A DNA stretch of 64,000 nucleotides from NCBI GenBank assembly GCA_012862575.1, contig BLSF01000021.1:186001-250000 (forward strand), in the 5' to 3' direction. Shown in pieces: positions 47,610 through 58,764 of this stretch. How positions within the stretch are numbered: position 1 is the first letter of the stretch; every line of letters begins with the position of its first letter. Origin of the DNA: Parietichytrium sp. I65-24A. Taxonomy: Eukaryota > Sar > Bigyra > Thraustochytrida > Thraustochytriidae. Position numbers and translations under genes: made by a program. The notes below the pieces were generated by a model. That model saw only the letters and a program-made list of their open reading frames with translations, was not told the origin of the DNA and made no database searches.

Positions 47610-50600
47610 TCAAGCTTCCCTCTGGTTGGTCGAACCCATCGACGCCGTGCGTTTCAGGTCGGATTGCGAGCCGGCAACTTCAGGCCCTTCTTTCGCGTCA
47701 AGAATCCCTTCTGTTTGCACATTGGACAAGCTTGCGGCTGTCTGCGAAGTCTTCAAAGGAGGGAGCTTAGTTCCCTCTCCGGTTCCGTCTTCAGACTTTT
47801 TGTTTGGAGCTAGCGCATCGCCAGAGCCCTTGGAGGGGGTTGTGCTTTGCCTCCTTTTTTTGTTTTTCCTTTTCACCGTGTGAGTCTTGTCCATGTGAGT
47901 ACAGTTCCGACAGATACTTGTGTTGAAGCGCAACGGCTCAAATTCATCGCACATCTCGCAAGCAGCGCAACCGTAGAATTGCATCTCGTTCTTGCCCTTT
48001 GCTTCGGCTTCAGCGGCATCACCTCCTTGAATCTCGCCCCCGGCAGCCAACTCTGCATCCTCAGCCTCTTTCATTTCCTCCATTTGCTTCAATATATATG
48101 CAGTACTAATATCTGCCTCATGCAGGGTGAAATTGAAGTAGTCTTTGGCAGTTTGTCTAGCCAGCAGCCTGTTGCTACTGCGGTTGAAAAAGCCTTTCAT
48201 CGTGTCCACTGTGCGCAAAACTCCTGCAACAACACTATCGGTTTTGGCCCGTATCATTTCGTAGTTCATCGGAGGTGGGTTGTGCTCGAGTACGATGCGG
48301 CCGTACGATTCTAAGCGGCGAATGCGGCCATCGGGCCCAGGCTCGTGATCTATCTGCCAGCGTGATCTGAAATTACAAACTTCGCAGCGAATGGAGCCTC
48401 TATCTAGAGGGCACCTATGTATGTTCTCGCAAAATCCATATGTGTCCCAGCATTTGAAATAGGTAGGGTACTGTCTCAGTATAAATGCATTTGCAGGGTC
48501 CGCTTTCACAGCTCGGAGGTAGGCGTTTTCAACGTCCTCTTGACTCTTGCATGGCTCAGAAACTGCCACTAAAATCTCCTTCCCTATGCAGATCGACGAC
48601 ACCTTTCCGACGGGCCGCTCCAGGCCGGGAGTTCCAAACACCTCAAGCTCAGCAAAGTGCAGATAGTTAGTACCTTCCAGTTGCACGCGAACGTAGCGTC
48701 CGGACGTGTTTGACGGCAGAGTCCACACTGAACGCCTTTTATTCTTTGAGAACTTCTTTTTGGCAGTGCAACACGAATAGGCGTTCACCAATTCGCGAGG
48801 AAACGGGCTGTTGCTCACCATTACCCAGCATGGAAATAGTCTTCGCGAAAAGTGATCTTCAGACGAACTGGAGTCCTTGGGTTTATCCTCGCGGTTCCAT
48901 AGGTGAATACTCTCAATAATTCCAATTCGGCCAAGATCAACTTCCCAGAATGCCTGGGCATCGACTGCGAAATGAACAATTTGCGTGTAATTAGTCTTCA
49001 AGAACGAACATGCAGAGTTCCTCTTGTGTCATGTGTCTACTTACCTTGTGTATGACAGCAGAATCGCTCTCCGTCCCCGCAACGATCTCCATTTACAGCT
49101 ATCTCCGACGTCCGTTTGTTATAAACGCTGCTCTGTTTCGTTTTTTTGTGCAAGGCAAGGTTTTGGGGAACGGAGTATAGGCAACGAACTCGGCGAGGCT
49201 TTCGGACAAACTTTCTTGTTGGCTCATGACCAATGCAGCCACTCTTATTCGATCCCCACGTGTATAATTCGCCCTCAGCGCTCGCGCAGGCAACGTTGCT
49301 GTAGCCGCAAGAGACCTGCTTAATAGGCACCTCGCTCAACTCGCGGACCAGATGGAATTTTGGACGGTCCTTGCCAAGGACCGACGATGGACCGGCCACA
49401 TAAACAATACCTCCCTGCGCCTTCTTGACACGATTTTGTCCAGTGCCTTCCCACCCATCGACAATTGCTGAGCAAATTGCGGTATGTGTACACCCACAAG
49501 ATACTTGCTTGACATGAACTCCAGCAACATGCAACGTGCGGACGAGGGTCGGGGTATCCACCACCGCATTGAGGGTCTTGCCTAAGCCAAGCCGACCAGA
49601 GTCTGCACATCCCCACATGAACAGGCGGCCATCTTCCGTCACCGCCCCGGTGTGAGAATTTCCGCACGAAACCTGTGTGATTCGGAATTGTTCAGAGAGC
49701 GGCAATCGAACTGGATAAGGGCAATAGCACTCGTACTCCCCGGTGATTGGCCCAAGACCAAGCTTGCCGGTATCACCGCCACCCCAAATGAACACCTCCC
49801 CCGACGATGCTACCGCCGCGGAATGCGAGAAGCCGCAGGAAACTTGGGAAATACGAAAGCTGGCAAGATCTTGAACCTGAGTGGGGAGGGCAATATCGTA
49901 TCGGGAAGCATTCGCCCGAGCCGCAGCTTCTGAGGCAGCAACCACGGCCACAATATTTCTCCGAGAATCATAGACTTGATCCATATTGTATTTTTCGCGG
50001 AGCTTTGCCTTTGCTCCGGTCTCTTTAGTCGTAATGTGTTGACGCATTCCCGGACCTTGACCTTGTCCAAGACGCCCAAAATTACCATCTCCCCAGGTGT
50101 ACAGCCCTCCGTTAGCATCCAGTGCGGCGACATGGAAAGCTCCTGCTTGTACCATCGTTAAAGCTTCATCCGCTTTTGAGAGAGGCTTTGGGCCCTCGCC
50201 ACGCTCAGTAACCAGAGTGAGGGCTGGCATTTGCTTGCCCAAATCACTGCCCTTCCGCTTGGACTTTCGTCTGCGCGATTTGGAAGGAGCACTATCGCAA
50301 GCTTCGAGCGATGTCCTCCAAAGCTTGTATTCAGAGTTATGAATCAGCTCTCTCTTGGCTCGAAGCTCACCCTTCTCGCGTTCAATCTCTTCTTTCCACT
50401 CAGCCTGTATTTTCTGTAGCGGTCTCCAAATGGATTTCGCGGTTTGTTCGATAAGGTCGGCCTTTTGCTGCTTTCGGTCTGCTCGCAGCGCCCAAATCTC
50501 TATCTCAGCGTTCCGATACGCTTTCATGAACTTGAACCCAGCCATCTTTGTCTCCACTTGTAAAGCATCGTGAAGAAGATGAAGCATTTGCTTCTTATTT

Positions 50601-52642
50601 ATTCCAGATGCATTGAGTCCCCTCATAGTGAGAGAGAGCGTCACGTCTTCGAAGCGCAACTTGGGTAACAAAATGTTTTCCATGTGCTGCATTTTCAAAT
50701 CTTCCACAGGACACTGTTCCCAAATTCCATAGTATTCATTGGTAACGAACTTGAGCTTGTCGTAGATTTCGTCTTCGGATTCTTCTAATTTCAGCTCTGG
50801 TTCAACAACGTCAGGCCATGGCGTGGAAGTCGGATGCACTGTCAGCATGAGCCCAGACCGGTGGGTGAATTGGCCGCTCGTTGTTTCCGATTTCTCACTT
50901 CCTGGCTTAGGTACCGGCACCCACCACTGATCTCGGCCACCCCAGGCCAGGATCTGGCCGGCATCAGTGAGCGCGAATGCGGTGTTGATCCCAACAGAAA
51001 CGTCGATCACTCTGCGACCCCAAAGTGCGGCACAATTGGGCGCGCACACAATATCAGTGAAAGGACTTTCCCACGCCTCTTCGTCGGAGTCATCTTCATC
51101 CTCAGATTCGGCTTCTTCTTCACCTTCAGGAACTCCTTCTCGAGCACTTTGGTCCGGCATCTTGTTCGAGGCGCCAAAGGCTTCGGCTTCCTCTTCCTCA
51201 CTATCGGGATCATCTTGTATGCCAAATTCTGATCCTCGAATGAGCTTATCGATCGTTGTTCGCGGATTGTTAGGAAAAAGAAGATCAAGGCGCTTCTCTC
51301 CATCCGAAAAGTCGTCTGCGATTGCTTGAAGCAATTCGTCGCGACCGGGTAGATTATTCGCCTCGCTAGCATCGTATTTTTGTTCTTCTAAGGCAAGCTC
51401 ACGCTCTTTCTTTTCGCGTTCTGTCTTTCTCGTCCGTCGACCAATTTTGGTCGGGGAGTAAACAATTGGGTACTTGGTGCGCTTCTTTAAACTCTTGTCC
51501 GCTTGACCGATGTTTCGGTACTTAATGTCTAGAACTCCGTTTGGCATTACTCGAGACTTCCACAAGTCTTGAATGACCTCAAATTGCTTGAAAACCTTGC
51601 TAGGCCTAGATGCTTCTGCAGTGAATTGCCCGTGAGCGCCAGCGCCGAAAGCGTACACTTGCCCGGCCACGTCCAGCGCATACATAAGCTCGCTGCGAGC
51701 TCTTTCTTTTGCAGCGAGCAAAGCCTCGTTTTTTTCGTCCTGTTCAGCTTGCCACTCCCGCCACGCTTTTGCCTGTGCCAACGCTTGCTCTTCTCTCTGT
51801 TCCTCTTCTTCGAGGATTTCTTCCAGCCTGCGCATCATGACAGCTTTTGGCGTTCGCTTGCCCATCTCAATACCGCGTTTCTCCAGCTCCCCGCGAATAT
51901 CCGAGAGCTGAAGCCAGATCTTTCGGAACTCCTTATACTCAATGTACCCACTTCGATCGGAGTCGTACTTTTTGAACAGCTTTTCGGCTTTTGCGTCTGT
52001 GAGTTGCAAGCCCAGATACTCAATGACATCTCGAAACTCGTCTTCGTCCACCTTGCCGGATTCGTCCTCGTCAAACAGTTTGAAAGCGTCCTTGGGCCCC
52101 AGCGCTGCAGACGGTGAGAAGCCAATAGTATTACCAGAGTTTGGGTCGCACGCGAAGAGAGCCGCTTTGAACTCCTCCAACCCCAGCGCTCCGGACCCAT
52201 CACTGTCCAGGGTCTTAAAATACCTCCTTGCTTTCGCCTCCGTCATCGTCACGCCAAGGACCGGAAGCATTGCAAAGAACTCTGTAAAGTCTATGAGCCC
52301 AGAGTCGTCCTGATCAAACTCCTCGAACAGATCTTCCGGCGTCTTCTTCAATATCTCATCCGCCGTGAGCGTCTTGCTCTCCGCCTCCTTGAGCCGCACT
52401 TTGCCTTCGAACAATTTCTTCGCTGCCGCCAGGTCCCTGTCTCGCATCTTCCCACTTGCCGTCAGAGAGCCCATTCCGCCGCCATCGCGCTCTTTGCTCT
52501 TCCGCTTTCGCTCTTGATCGTCCAATAGGTCTCTCTCCTCCAGCTTCTCCAGCAAATCATCCTCCTTTCCGCTTTTCCCTTTCGCATTCGCATTCGCCTT
52601 CGCGCTCCCTTCGCTGCCCTGCTTCTTGCTCCGCTTCCACAT
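47610..52642 (-). CDS. EF-hand, RCC1-repeat and F5/8C (discoidin-like) multidomain protein
   Basis: Two exons, 52642-49045 and 48964-47610, with an 80-bp intron (donor GTAAGTAG, phase 1), give 1650 residues. Four EF-hands sit at about 110-121, 146-157, 191-202 and 227-238, all with good Asp ligands. Coiled or acidic linkers and RCC1 blades follow (GQILAWGGRDQW, GGLYTWGDGNFGRLGQG, EVFIWGGGDTGKLGLG, RLFMWGCADSGRLGLG, ELYTWGSNKSG), each preceded by VSCG-x-x-H-type strands. The intron falls inside a galactose-binding-like domain: QNLALHKKTKQSSVYN is followed across the splice by AFWEVDLGRIGIIESIHLWNR. A Cys-rich knot (CAACEMCDEFEP, CRNCTHMDKTH) lies near the end. No signal peptide is present, so this is an intracellular Ca2+-responsive scaffold; RCC1 folds can act as GEFs, but that is unproven here. 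Confidence 0.87.
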
Positions 52643-52653
52643 TCCTCCTCCTC

Positions 52654-52707
52654 CTTTTTTTTTTTTTTGTTTTTTTTAATGTTTATTTTTTTTTCTCTCT
52701 CTCTCTA
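52654..52707. repeat. T tract and CT repeat
   Basis: T-rich run merging into CTCTCTCTC, 12 to 65 bp upstream of the minus-strand ATG at 52642 (GA/A tract on the coding strand). Confidence 0.85.
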
Positions 52708-52743
52708 TGCGTCTCCGCGCCGCTATGTCTCTTTCAGGGACCC

Positions 52744-52774
52744 TGCGAGGACACTTAGGTGTGCGCGAGGACAC
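52744..52774 (-). promoter_or_regulatory. Recurrent motif, two copies (copy 5)
   Basis: TGCGAGGACAC (52744-52754) and CGCGAGGACAC (52764-52774); the second is the exact reverse complement of GTGTCCTCGCG. Both lie 100-130 bp upstream of the RCC1-type gene and read forward relative to it. Confidence 0.5.
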
Positions 52775-52813
52775 CCAAGCCCCACACCTCGGTGGAGCCG
52801 GCCCCGTAACACT

Positions 52814-52831
52814 TTGTGTGTGTGTGTGTGT
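52814..52831. repeat. (GT)n microsatellite
   Basis: Nine or so GT units in the intergenic region upstream of the RCC1-type gene. Confidence 0.9.
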
Positions 52832-54222
52832 CGGGGACTGGACCTTACGACTTTGACTATTGGTGGCACCGTAGCATTCGGGCGGTTATCCTGCGCATAC
52901 GTTACTGACAATGGTAACGGCTATCAACGCGGTTGGGAGGTGCGCGCGGACAGAGGAACGCGCTTCCTTGGACTGGTACTTGGGCTATACAGTGGCACCC
53001 AGTGTCACCAACGGCAAAAAGAGTCGTTCATTGTTCGTGAGCAGAGAATGGATCCTCCGGAAGGCGCGGGTGCTGGGTCGCGGAGGCGTAGGTGTTGGCT
53101 GAGGATAATGGGAACATTGCAAATGGTGGCTCGTGGTTTACACATGTTTACACCAACCAATCTTGGTTTTGGTGGGGCGATCTTCTCTGTTCAACTCTCT
53201 TTGATTGAAAAAGTAATCTTACCGGTACTGACAGTGAGTACTCAGTACGCGTACCCGGTACATTGCGCATCACTGATTGCAATGATCGACAAGCGCTGAG
53301 CATCGATCGACGATGAGAAAAGGCACCACGAAAGTATCGAAAGTGAAATGGGTGGAAGGAAGCCAAGCAATGCCTCTACCATCGCCAAGGTAGCAGCAAG
53401 CCGTGTCCGTCGAGCGGGCTCAAAAGGTCGCTCACAGTCAATCAATCCACGTACCGGTACTCGTACTCGCTGCCTCTGCCAAGTGATCCATCGATGACTT
53501 CGATGACGCCGCTTCCCGTGCGGAATTGCGGAGTGCGGTAGAGTCTCCAGATAACTTCTTCCAAAGCAATGGTTCTAGTAGCCTCCAACTTGAACTTCAA
53601 TGACAGTGAGTCGACGGATCTTGAGTAAGTCTTACTTGTACAAGTCCGCCAGAGCGTAGAGTGTGACGAAAGAGTAAATTTCTTTGTGAGAATCCAACAA
53701 CTTTTGTGCCACCGTGACAACCGTGACCCCACCACCACCGACCTGGCGACAAGTCTGCGGTGGCTAACGGTGACTTGCATTTGCTTCCAGAGTCAACACC
53801 AACCAGCTTGGTTAATAACTAGCATCTTCCCCTTCGGCTCACCAAGACATACCAAGCAAGACGCAGACAAAATTTCGGATGCCATCCCATCGCACCCTCA
53901 ACATCGAGCTGCTCTTGTTTTTAACCCTCTTCGTGAGCAGCGCATCCATCCATCCGTCCAAGTTAAAGATAAAAATTCAAAGAACGTCAGGCATTTTCAT
54001 TTTTTAGACCTTTGCCAAATATTTGTTGGCTCAGCGACGGACTAGCGCCTATTGCGCGTTAAGAAATTGTGGAGCACAAGTTGGCGCTGTTAGCGCCCAA
54101 GATCAAGTCAAAAATCCATCTCGAGAAATAGAAGTTGGGAGAGGAAAGAGGTCAGTGTAGTCTTCGACCCGAGTGGCGGAAGGAGCGAGCTGTGAAAGAG
54201 AGAGTTGGAGGCAATCGGCAGA

Positions 54223-55752
54223 ATGAGCGTTGTACTGGTGCTCGGAAACGGCGGCCGCGAGCACGCCATCGCGTGGAAGCTCAGCCAGAGCAGCAAGGTC
54301 AAGGTCGTCTACGTCGCCCCTGGAAACGGTGGGACCGACGGCGAAGGCCAAGGGAAGGTGGTGAACGTGAGCGTGCAAGCCTCCGACAATGTGGCCATCG
54401 TGGCGTTCTGCAAGGAAAAGAAGGTCGAGTTGGTGTGCGTTGGACCAGAGATCCCGCTTGTGAATGTAAGTTGGAACGAACAAGAGGGTACGGTACGTTG
54501 GAGCGATTATTAACTCCCTCTGGCGAAACAACGCAACAGGGTGTGGGCGATGACCTCAGGCAAGCGGGAATTCTCTGCTTCGGGCCCTCCAAGCTTGCTG
54601 CGCGCCTCGAGGGGAGCAAGGCCTTCTCCAAGGATTTCATGCAGAGGAACGAGATCCCCACTGCTGCTTTCAAGAACTTTCGGGACCACAAAGCTGCGAT
54701 CGAGTACCTCGAGCTCTTGAACCAAAAAGTAGTGGTGAAGGCTTCCGGACTCGCGGCAGGAAAGGGCGTCATCCTCCCTGAGACAAAGGAGGAAGCGATC
54801 CAAGCAGTGAAGGAAATCATGGTGGAAAAGGCCTTTGGCGAAGAGGCCGGCGAAGAGGTAGTTATCGAGGAGCTCCTTGAGGGACCGGAGGTATCCGTAT
54901 TTGCATTCTCCGATGGAACCAATATTCACGTGCTTCCTCCTTCCCAGGACCACAAGCGCATCTTTGATCGCGGTACGTTCTTCATGTGTATACATGACCG
55001 AAAGAACTTTCGAGGTACTAACTGTACGAAATTCTGTGTAATATGTCATATCAGATCTCGGCCCAAACACTGGTGGCATGGGGGCGTACTGCCCAACTCC
55101 CGCGCTGCCTGCATATCTCCAGGAGCACGTGAAGCAGGAAATTGTGCAGCGCTCCATCGATGCCGCAAAGAAGGAAGGATTTCCATTTGTTGGTCTCTTG
55201 TACACCGGTCTCATGATTACCAAGAATGGACCTAAGGTCCTCGAATACAACTGCAGGTTTGGCGACCCTGAGACTCAAGCAGTTCTGATGCTTCTCGGAA
55301 GCGACCTCTTCACAATCATGCGCGCCTGCGCCCAGGGAAATCTCGGCTCCGCTGGACCCATCATCTGCCACACCGAGAAATCCGCCGCGACGGTGGTGCT
55401 TGCATCGAAGGGCTACCCAGGTACTTACGAAAAGGGCAAAGTGATCACTGGAGTTCAGGAGGCGGAGGCATCCGCAGGGGTGAAGGTATTTCACGCAGGA
55501 ACTGTTCTCAAGAACAAGGAGGTTCTGACTTCTGGTGGACGTGTGCTTGCTGTGAGCTCCGCTGCACCAACTTTGCAAGAGGCGCTTGACAAGGCGTACG
55601 CAGGAATTCAAAAGATTCACTTCGAAGGTATGCAGTACCGCAAGGATATCGGTCAAAAGGGGCTCCCAAAAGACAATCGCGCGCAGCGGCTCTATATTCT
55701 TGCTGCGGGTTGCGTTCTCGCCGTCGCTCTTCTCAAAGCGTGGAGGTCTTGA
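54223..55752 (+). CDS. purD: Phosphoribosylamine-glycine ligase (GAR synthetase), monofunctional, with C-terminal hydrophobic anchor
   Basis: Three exons, 54223-54465, 54540-54972 and 55055-55752 (introns 74 and 82 bp), give 457 residues. Start chosen at MSVVLVLGNGGREHAIAWKL; an in-frame ATG 18 bp upstream would add MEAIGR. ATP-grasp landmarks are complete: VGPEIPLVNG across the first splice, FGPSKLAARLEGSKAFSKDF, VVVKASGLAAGKGVIL, SQDHKRIFDRDLGPNTGGMG across the second splice, and EYNCRFGDPETQ. It catalyses the second step of purine synthesis. Unlike animal and plant/fungal fusions with PurM or PurN, it stands alone. Beyond the normal end there is a basic spacer and a hydrophobic helix (YILAAGCVLAVALL) ending KAWRS, resembling a tail anchor, which is unusual for this soluble enzyme. 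Confidence 0.93.
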
Positions 55753-56781
55753 TCCCAAGAATCAAGAACACCCCCTAACCCCCCCATCCCTTTTTTCCCG
55801 TTGAGAGAGAGCACCAAAATAGCAGAGTCTGTTACATTCATATTCACATTCAGCTCTCCTCGGTCACTCCCATCTCCACTTGTAGCGCCAGCTTGGATCG
55901 CGAACCCATCCACATTTCCGCTTCCAAAACCTCCTCAGATTCCACAACGCTAGTAAACATCGAACTGAGATATTCTGTCCGTTTCTATAGAGCCTTTCAA
56001 GTTCAAAGTTCAAGTTACACAAACCTTGGAATGTCAATGACAAACAGCTCAGGTTCCAAGAGACCCGATTCGCGTGCAATAATTTTACAAAGCGTATTTC
56101 ATTTGGAAGCGCATAAAAATATGATGTACATCAAAATGATGGTCAACTCGCTCTCCGTCTGATCGTCTGCATTACGCACAACATCATCAACATCAACATC
56201 AACACGTCTTTTCACAGTCATTTCGAAAACACATCTTTCCTGAACTGCTTTTCCGCGTCGCGGCAAATTCCTATCTTTCTTGCATCATCAGCCCACGACA
56301 TCACAGCCCGTTAAACATAGACTACTTTAACAATGACATCATTCTTCTTCGTCAGCAGCGTTGCCACGTCAGCTGCTCAGCATTGCTCAGCCTTCTTTTA
56401 CTATACCCCGTAATCCGCTCCTACCTGGAGAACGCGCACCATGAAAAGTACCAGAACAGAAAAGCGACCTAAACTTCGAGAAATACTGTGAAACCAAGGG
56501 TCTTGCTTATGTTTTACCTTAAGATGCGACTAAGGCACCTGGCAGTGGTAGGTACATGACTAAGGGCGCGAGTAGGCGAGAGAGATTTGCGTTGAGGAGA
56601 GTGGGCTGGGACGCGCACATCCGCGTGTTGCGATTCACAGGAGAGTCCCAAGGACAGGTCCCACGGAGCGCAGTAGTCTTTGAGAGCGGTGTAGGACGCG
56701 AGCTGAGGGATTAGGGAGTAGAGAGTAGGGAGGAGGCGGAGAGAGCGCTAGAGAGACTGGGTGAGTGGGTTAGAGAGGAAG
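55753..56781. other. Intergenic region between GARS and calnexin genes
   Basis: About 1 kb on the plus strand with no supported gene. A CATCAACATCAACATCAACA-type repeat lies near 56185-56204. Confidence 0.45.
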
Positions 56782-58386
56782 ATGAAGCAGACGGTTATCC
56801 TGGCAGCAGCAGCTGCACTGAGCGCGAATGGGGTACGCGCTGCGCACTTTTTTGAGGACTTTGCAGGATCCACTGAGGGATGGGTGGAGAGCAAGGACGG
56901 AAAGTACTCGGGACAGCAGTGGGACTGGAAGAACGGGGCTTTGGTAGTTGGCAAAAAGCATAAGTTTTACGGGATTACCAAGGTCTTGGACGAGGAGGTG
57001 AATCCTGCGAGCCCGGATGGCTTTGCTGTGCAGTACGAGGTCAAATTCAGCGAAGGCGTGACGTGCAGTGGAGCGTATCTCAAGCTGCTGCTGGATGATG
57101 GCTCCATCGATCCGGAGAACTTGGTGGAGTCCAGCCCATACTCTATCATGTTCGGGCCAGACAATTGCGGTGCAAACAACAGGGTGCACGTTATTTTCCG
57201 CCAGGAGAACCCAAAAACAAAGAGCTGGGAGGAGAAACACATGACCACGAGGGTCGGCGGAGTGAATGACAAGATCCCCCACCTGTACACGCTGGAGGTC
57301 CACCCGGACAACAGCTTTGAGGTGAAGATCGACGGTGTTGTCAAGTCTTCAGGCAGCCTCTTGAGCTCCAACGACTTCCTGCCTCCATTTCAGCCACCAA
57401 AGGAAATTGACGACCCAGAGGACAAGAAGCCAGCAGATTGGGTCGAAAATGCCAAGATGCCAGACCCCGAGGCAACCAAGCCGGATGACTGGGATGAAAG
57501 TGCCCCAAAGAAGATTCCGGATCCTTCCGCGACCAAGCCCGATGGCTGGCTGGATGACGAGCCAAAGGAGATTCCAGACCCAGCCGCTTCTCAACCTGAG
57601 GACTGGGACGAGGATGACGATGGTGTCTGGGAAGCACCTCCTGTTCCAAACCCAAAGTGCGCGAGCGGGCCAGGCTGCGGAGAGTGGACTGCACCTCTCA
57701 TCGACAATCCAGCATACAAGGGCAAGTGGTCGGCGCCGCTCATTGACAACCCAGACTATAAGGGTGAGTGGAAGCCACGCCTCATTCCAAACCCAGGTTA
57801 TTTCGAGTTGGAGAACCCTGTTGCAAGCGTAAAGCCAATTAAAGCTGTCGCAATTGAAATTCTCGCGAATGACAAGGGCATCGAGTTCGACAACATTATG
57901 TTGACTAATGACCTTGCAAAGGCGCGCGAGTATGCAGCAACCACCTTCTTGGAGAAGCAAGCTTCGGAGAAGGCACAGTCCAAGGACGTTGCCAAAAAGA
58001 TGGCAAAGGAGCAACGTCTCAAGGCCCTTAAGGATGGCGGCATCGGTGGAATTCTCCAGTATTACTATGGAGAAGCATCTGACTTTTTTATGGACCTCTT
58101 GGATGACCAACCATACCTCATCTACGGAGCTGTGTTCTTTATCGTTGCAATCCCTCTCTTCTTTCTTTTGCGTAGTGGAACCCCGTCCAGCGATGACGGC
58201 GCAGCGCACAAGAAGGACGATGACGCAGATGCTGAAGAGAACGACGACGAAGAGGCTGAGGATAGCGGCGCAGCTGCTGAGGGTGAAGACGAAGAGGACG
58301 AAGACGACGAAGACGAGGAGGAAGAGGGTGAAGAGGAGGAAGGCGAAAAGTCTGGCGCTCGCCGCCGCGCTCCTAGGGCAACCTAA
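56782..58386 (+). CDS. Calnexin
   Basis: One exon, 534 residues from the ATG at 56782 (a GTG-started extension is not needed). It has a signal peptide (MKQTVILAAAAALSANGVRA) and a lectin domain with QQWDWKNGALVVGKKHKFYG, SGAYLKLL, YSIMFGPDNCG and HLYTLEVHPDNSFEVKIDG. The P-domain carries four type 1 repeats (MPDPEATKPDDWDE, IPDPSATKPDGW, IPDPAASQPEDWDE and a degenerate first) and three type 2 repeats (GEWTAPLIDNPAYKGKW). One transmembrane helix (about 450-470, YGAVFFIVAIPLFFLL) and a long acidic cytosolic tail ending RRRAPRAT follow. It retains monoglucosylated glycoproteins in the ER for folding. The basic end is a plausible ER-retrieval signal. No introns. Confidence 0.96.
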   Translation: MKQTVILAAAAALSANGVRAAHFFEDFAGSTEGWVESKDGKYSGQQWDWKNGALVVGKKHKFYGITKVLDEEVNPASPDGFAVQYEVKFSEGVTCSGAYLKLLLDDGSIDPENLVESSPYSIMFGPDNCGANNRVHVIFRQENPKTKSWEEKHMTTRVGGVNDKIPHLYTLEVHPDNSFEVKIDGVVKSSGSLLSSNDFLPPFQPPKEIDDPEDKKPADWVENAKMPDPEATKPDDWDESAPKKIPDPSATKPDGWLDDEPKEIPDPAASQPEDWDEDDDGVWEAPPVPNPKCASGPGCGEWTAPLIDNPAYKGKWSAPLIDNPDYKGEWKPRLIPNPGYFELENPVASVKPIKAVAIEILANDKGIEFDNIMLTNDLAKAREYAATTFLEKQASEKAQSKDVAKKMAKEQRLKALKDGGIGGILQYYYGEASDFFMDLLDDQPYLIYGAVFFIVAIPLFFLLRSGTPSSDDGAAHKKDDDADAEENDDEEAEDSGAAAEGEDEEDEDDEDEEEEGEEEEGEKSGARRRAPRAT

Positions 58387-58764
58387 GGCCACGAGAATGC
58401 CCGACCCTATCGCTATAAATTCATTCTTTTTCATTCTTTTTATTTTAAAAATCTTTTTTTAGATCTCAAAAAAGAATAAGCCAATTTTCTTCCAGCTAGT
58501 GGCTAGCTATAGTTCTTTGTCATGAACATTGAAGAGGACAGGAATTATGGAAACGGCAAATTTCTGCCAGAAACAGTATAGATGGACAGGTCATAGTCTG
58601 ACGAGGATCGTCATTTGGCGAGGCCAGCGTCGCTAAAGAACATGTCGCAACCTTGCGCCTACGATCTTCGCGATCTTCGATGTTTTCTGATTTTTCCAGC
58701 GACAGATTGTACACTGAGCAAGTGACCGTAATCGAAATCAGTATAAAGGGCAACTCAAAGTCAG
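58387..58764. other. Convergent intergenic region
   Basis: 378 bp between the calnexin and GTPase stops. AT-rich at its left end; no gene. Confidence 0.45.

Larger units (their letters stand above)
52643..54222. other. Intergenic region between RCC1-type and GARS genes
   Basis: About 1.6 kb with no convincing gene. Next to the RCC1-type start there is a T/CT tract (52654-52707) and two GCGAGGACAC motifs (52744-52774). A GT repeat lies at 52814-52831. Short frames near 52667-53299 and 53442-53780 have no domain. Confidence 0.5.

Noticed and set aside
52667-53299. 210-codon plus-strand frame between RCC1-type and GARS genes
   Set aside because: Begins in the T/CT tract and shows no domain; considered non-coding.
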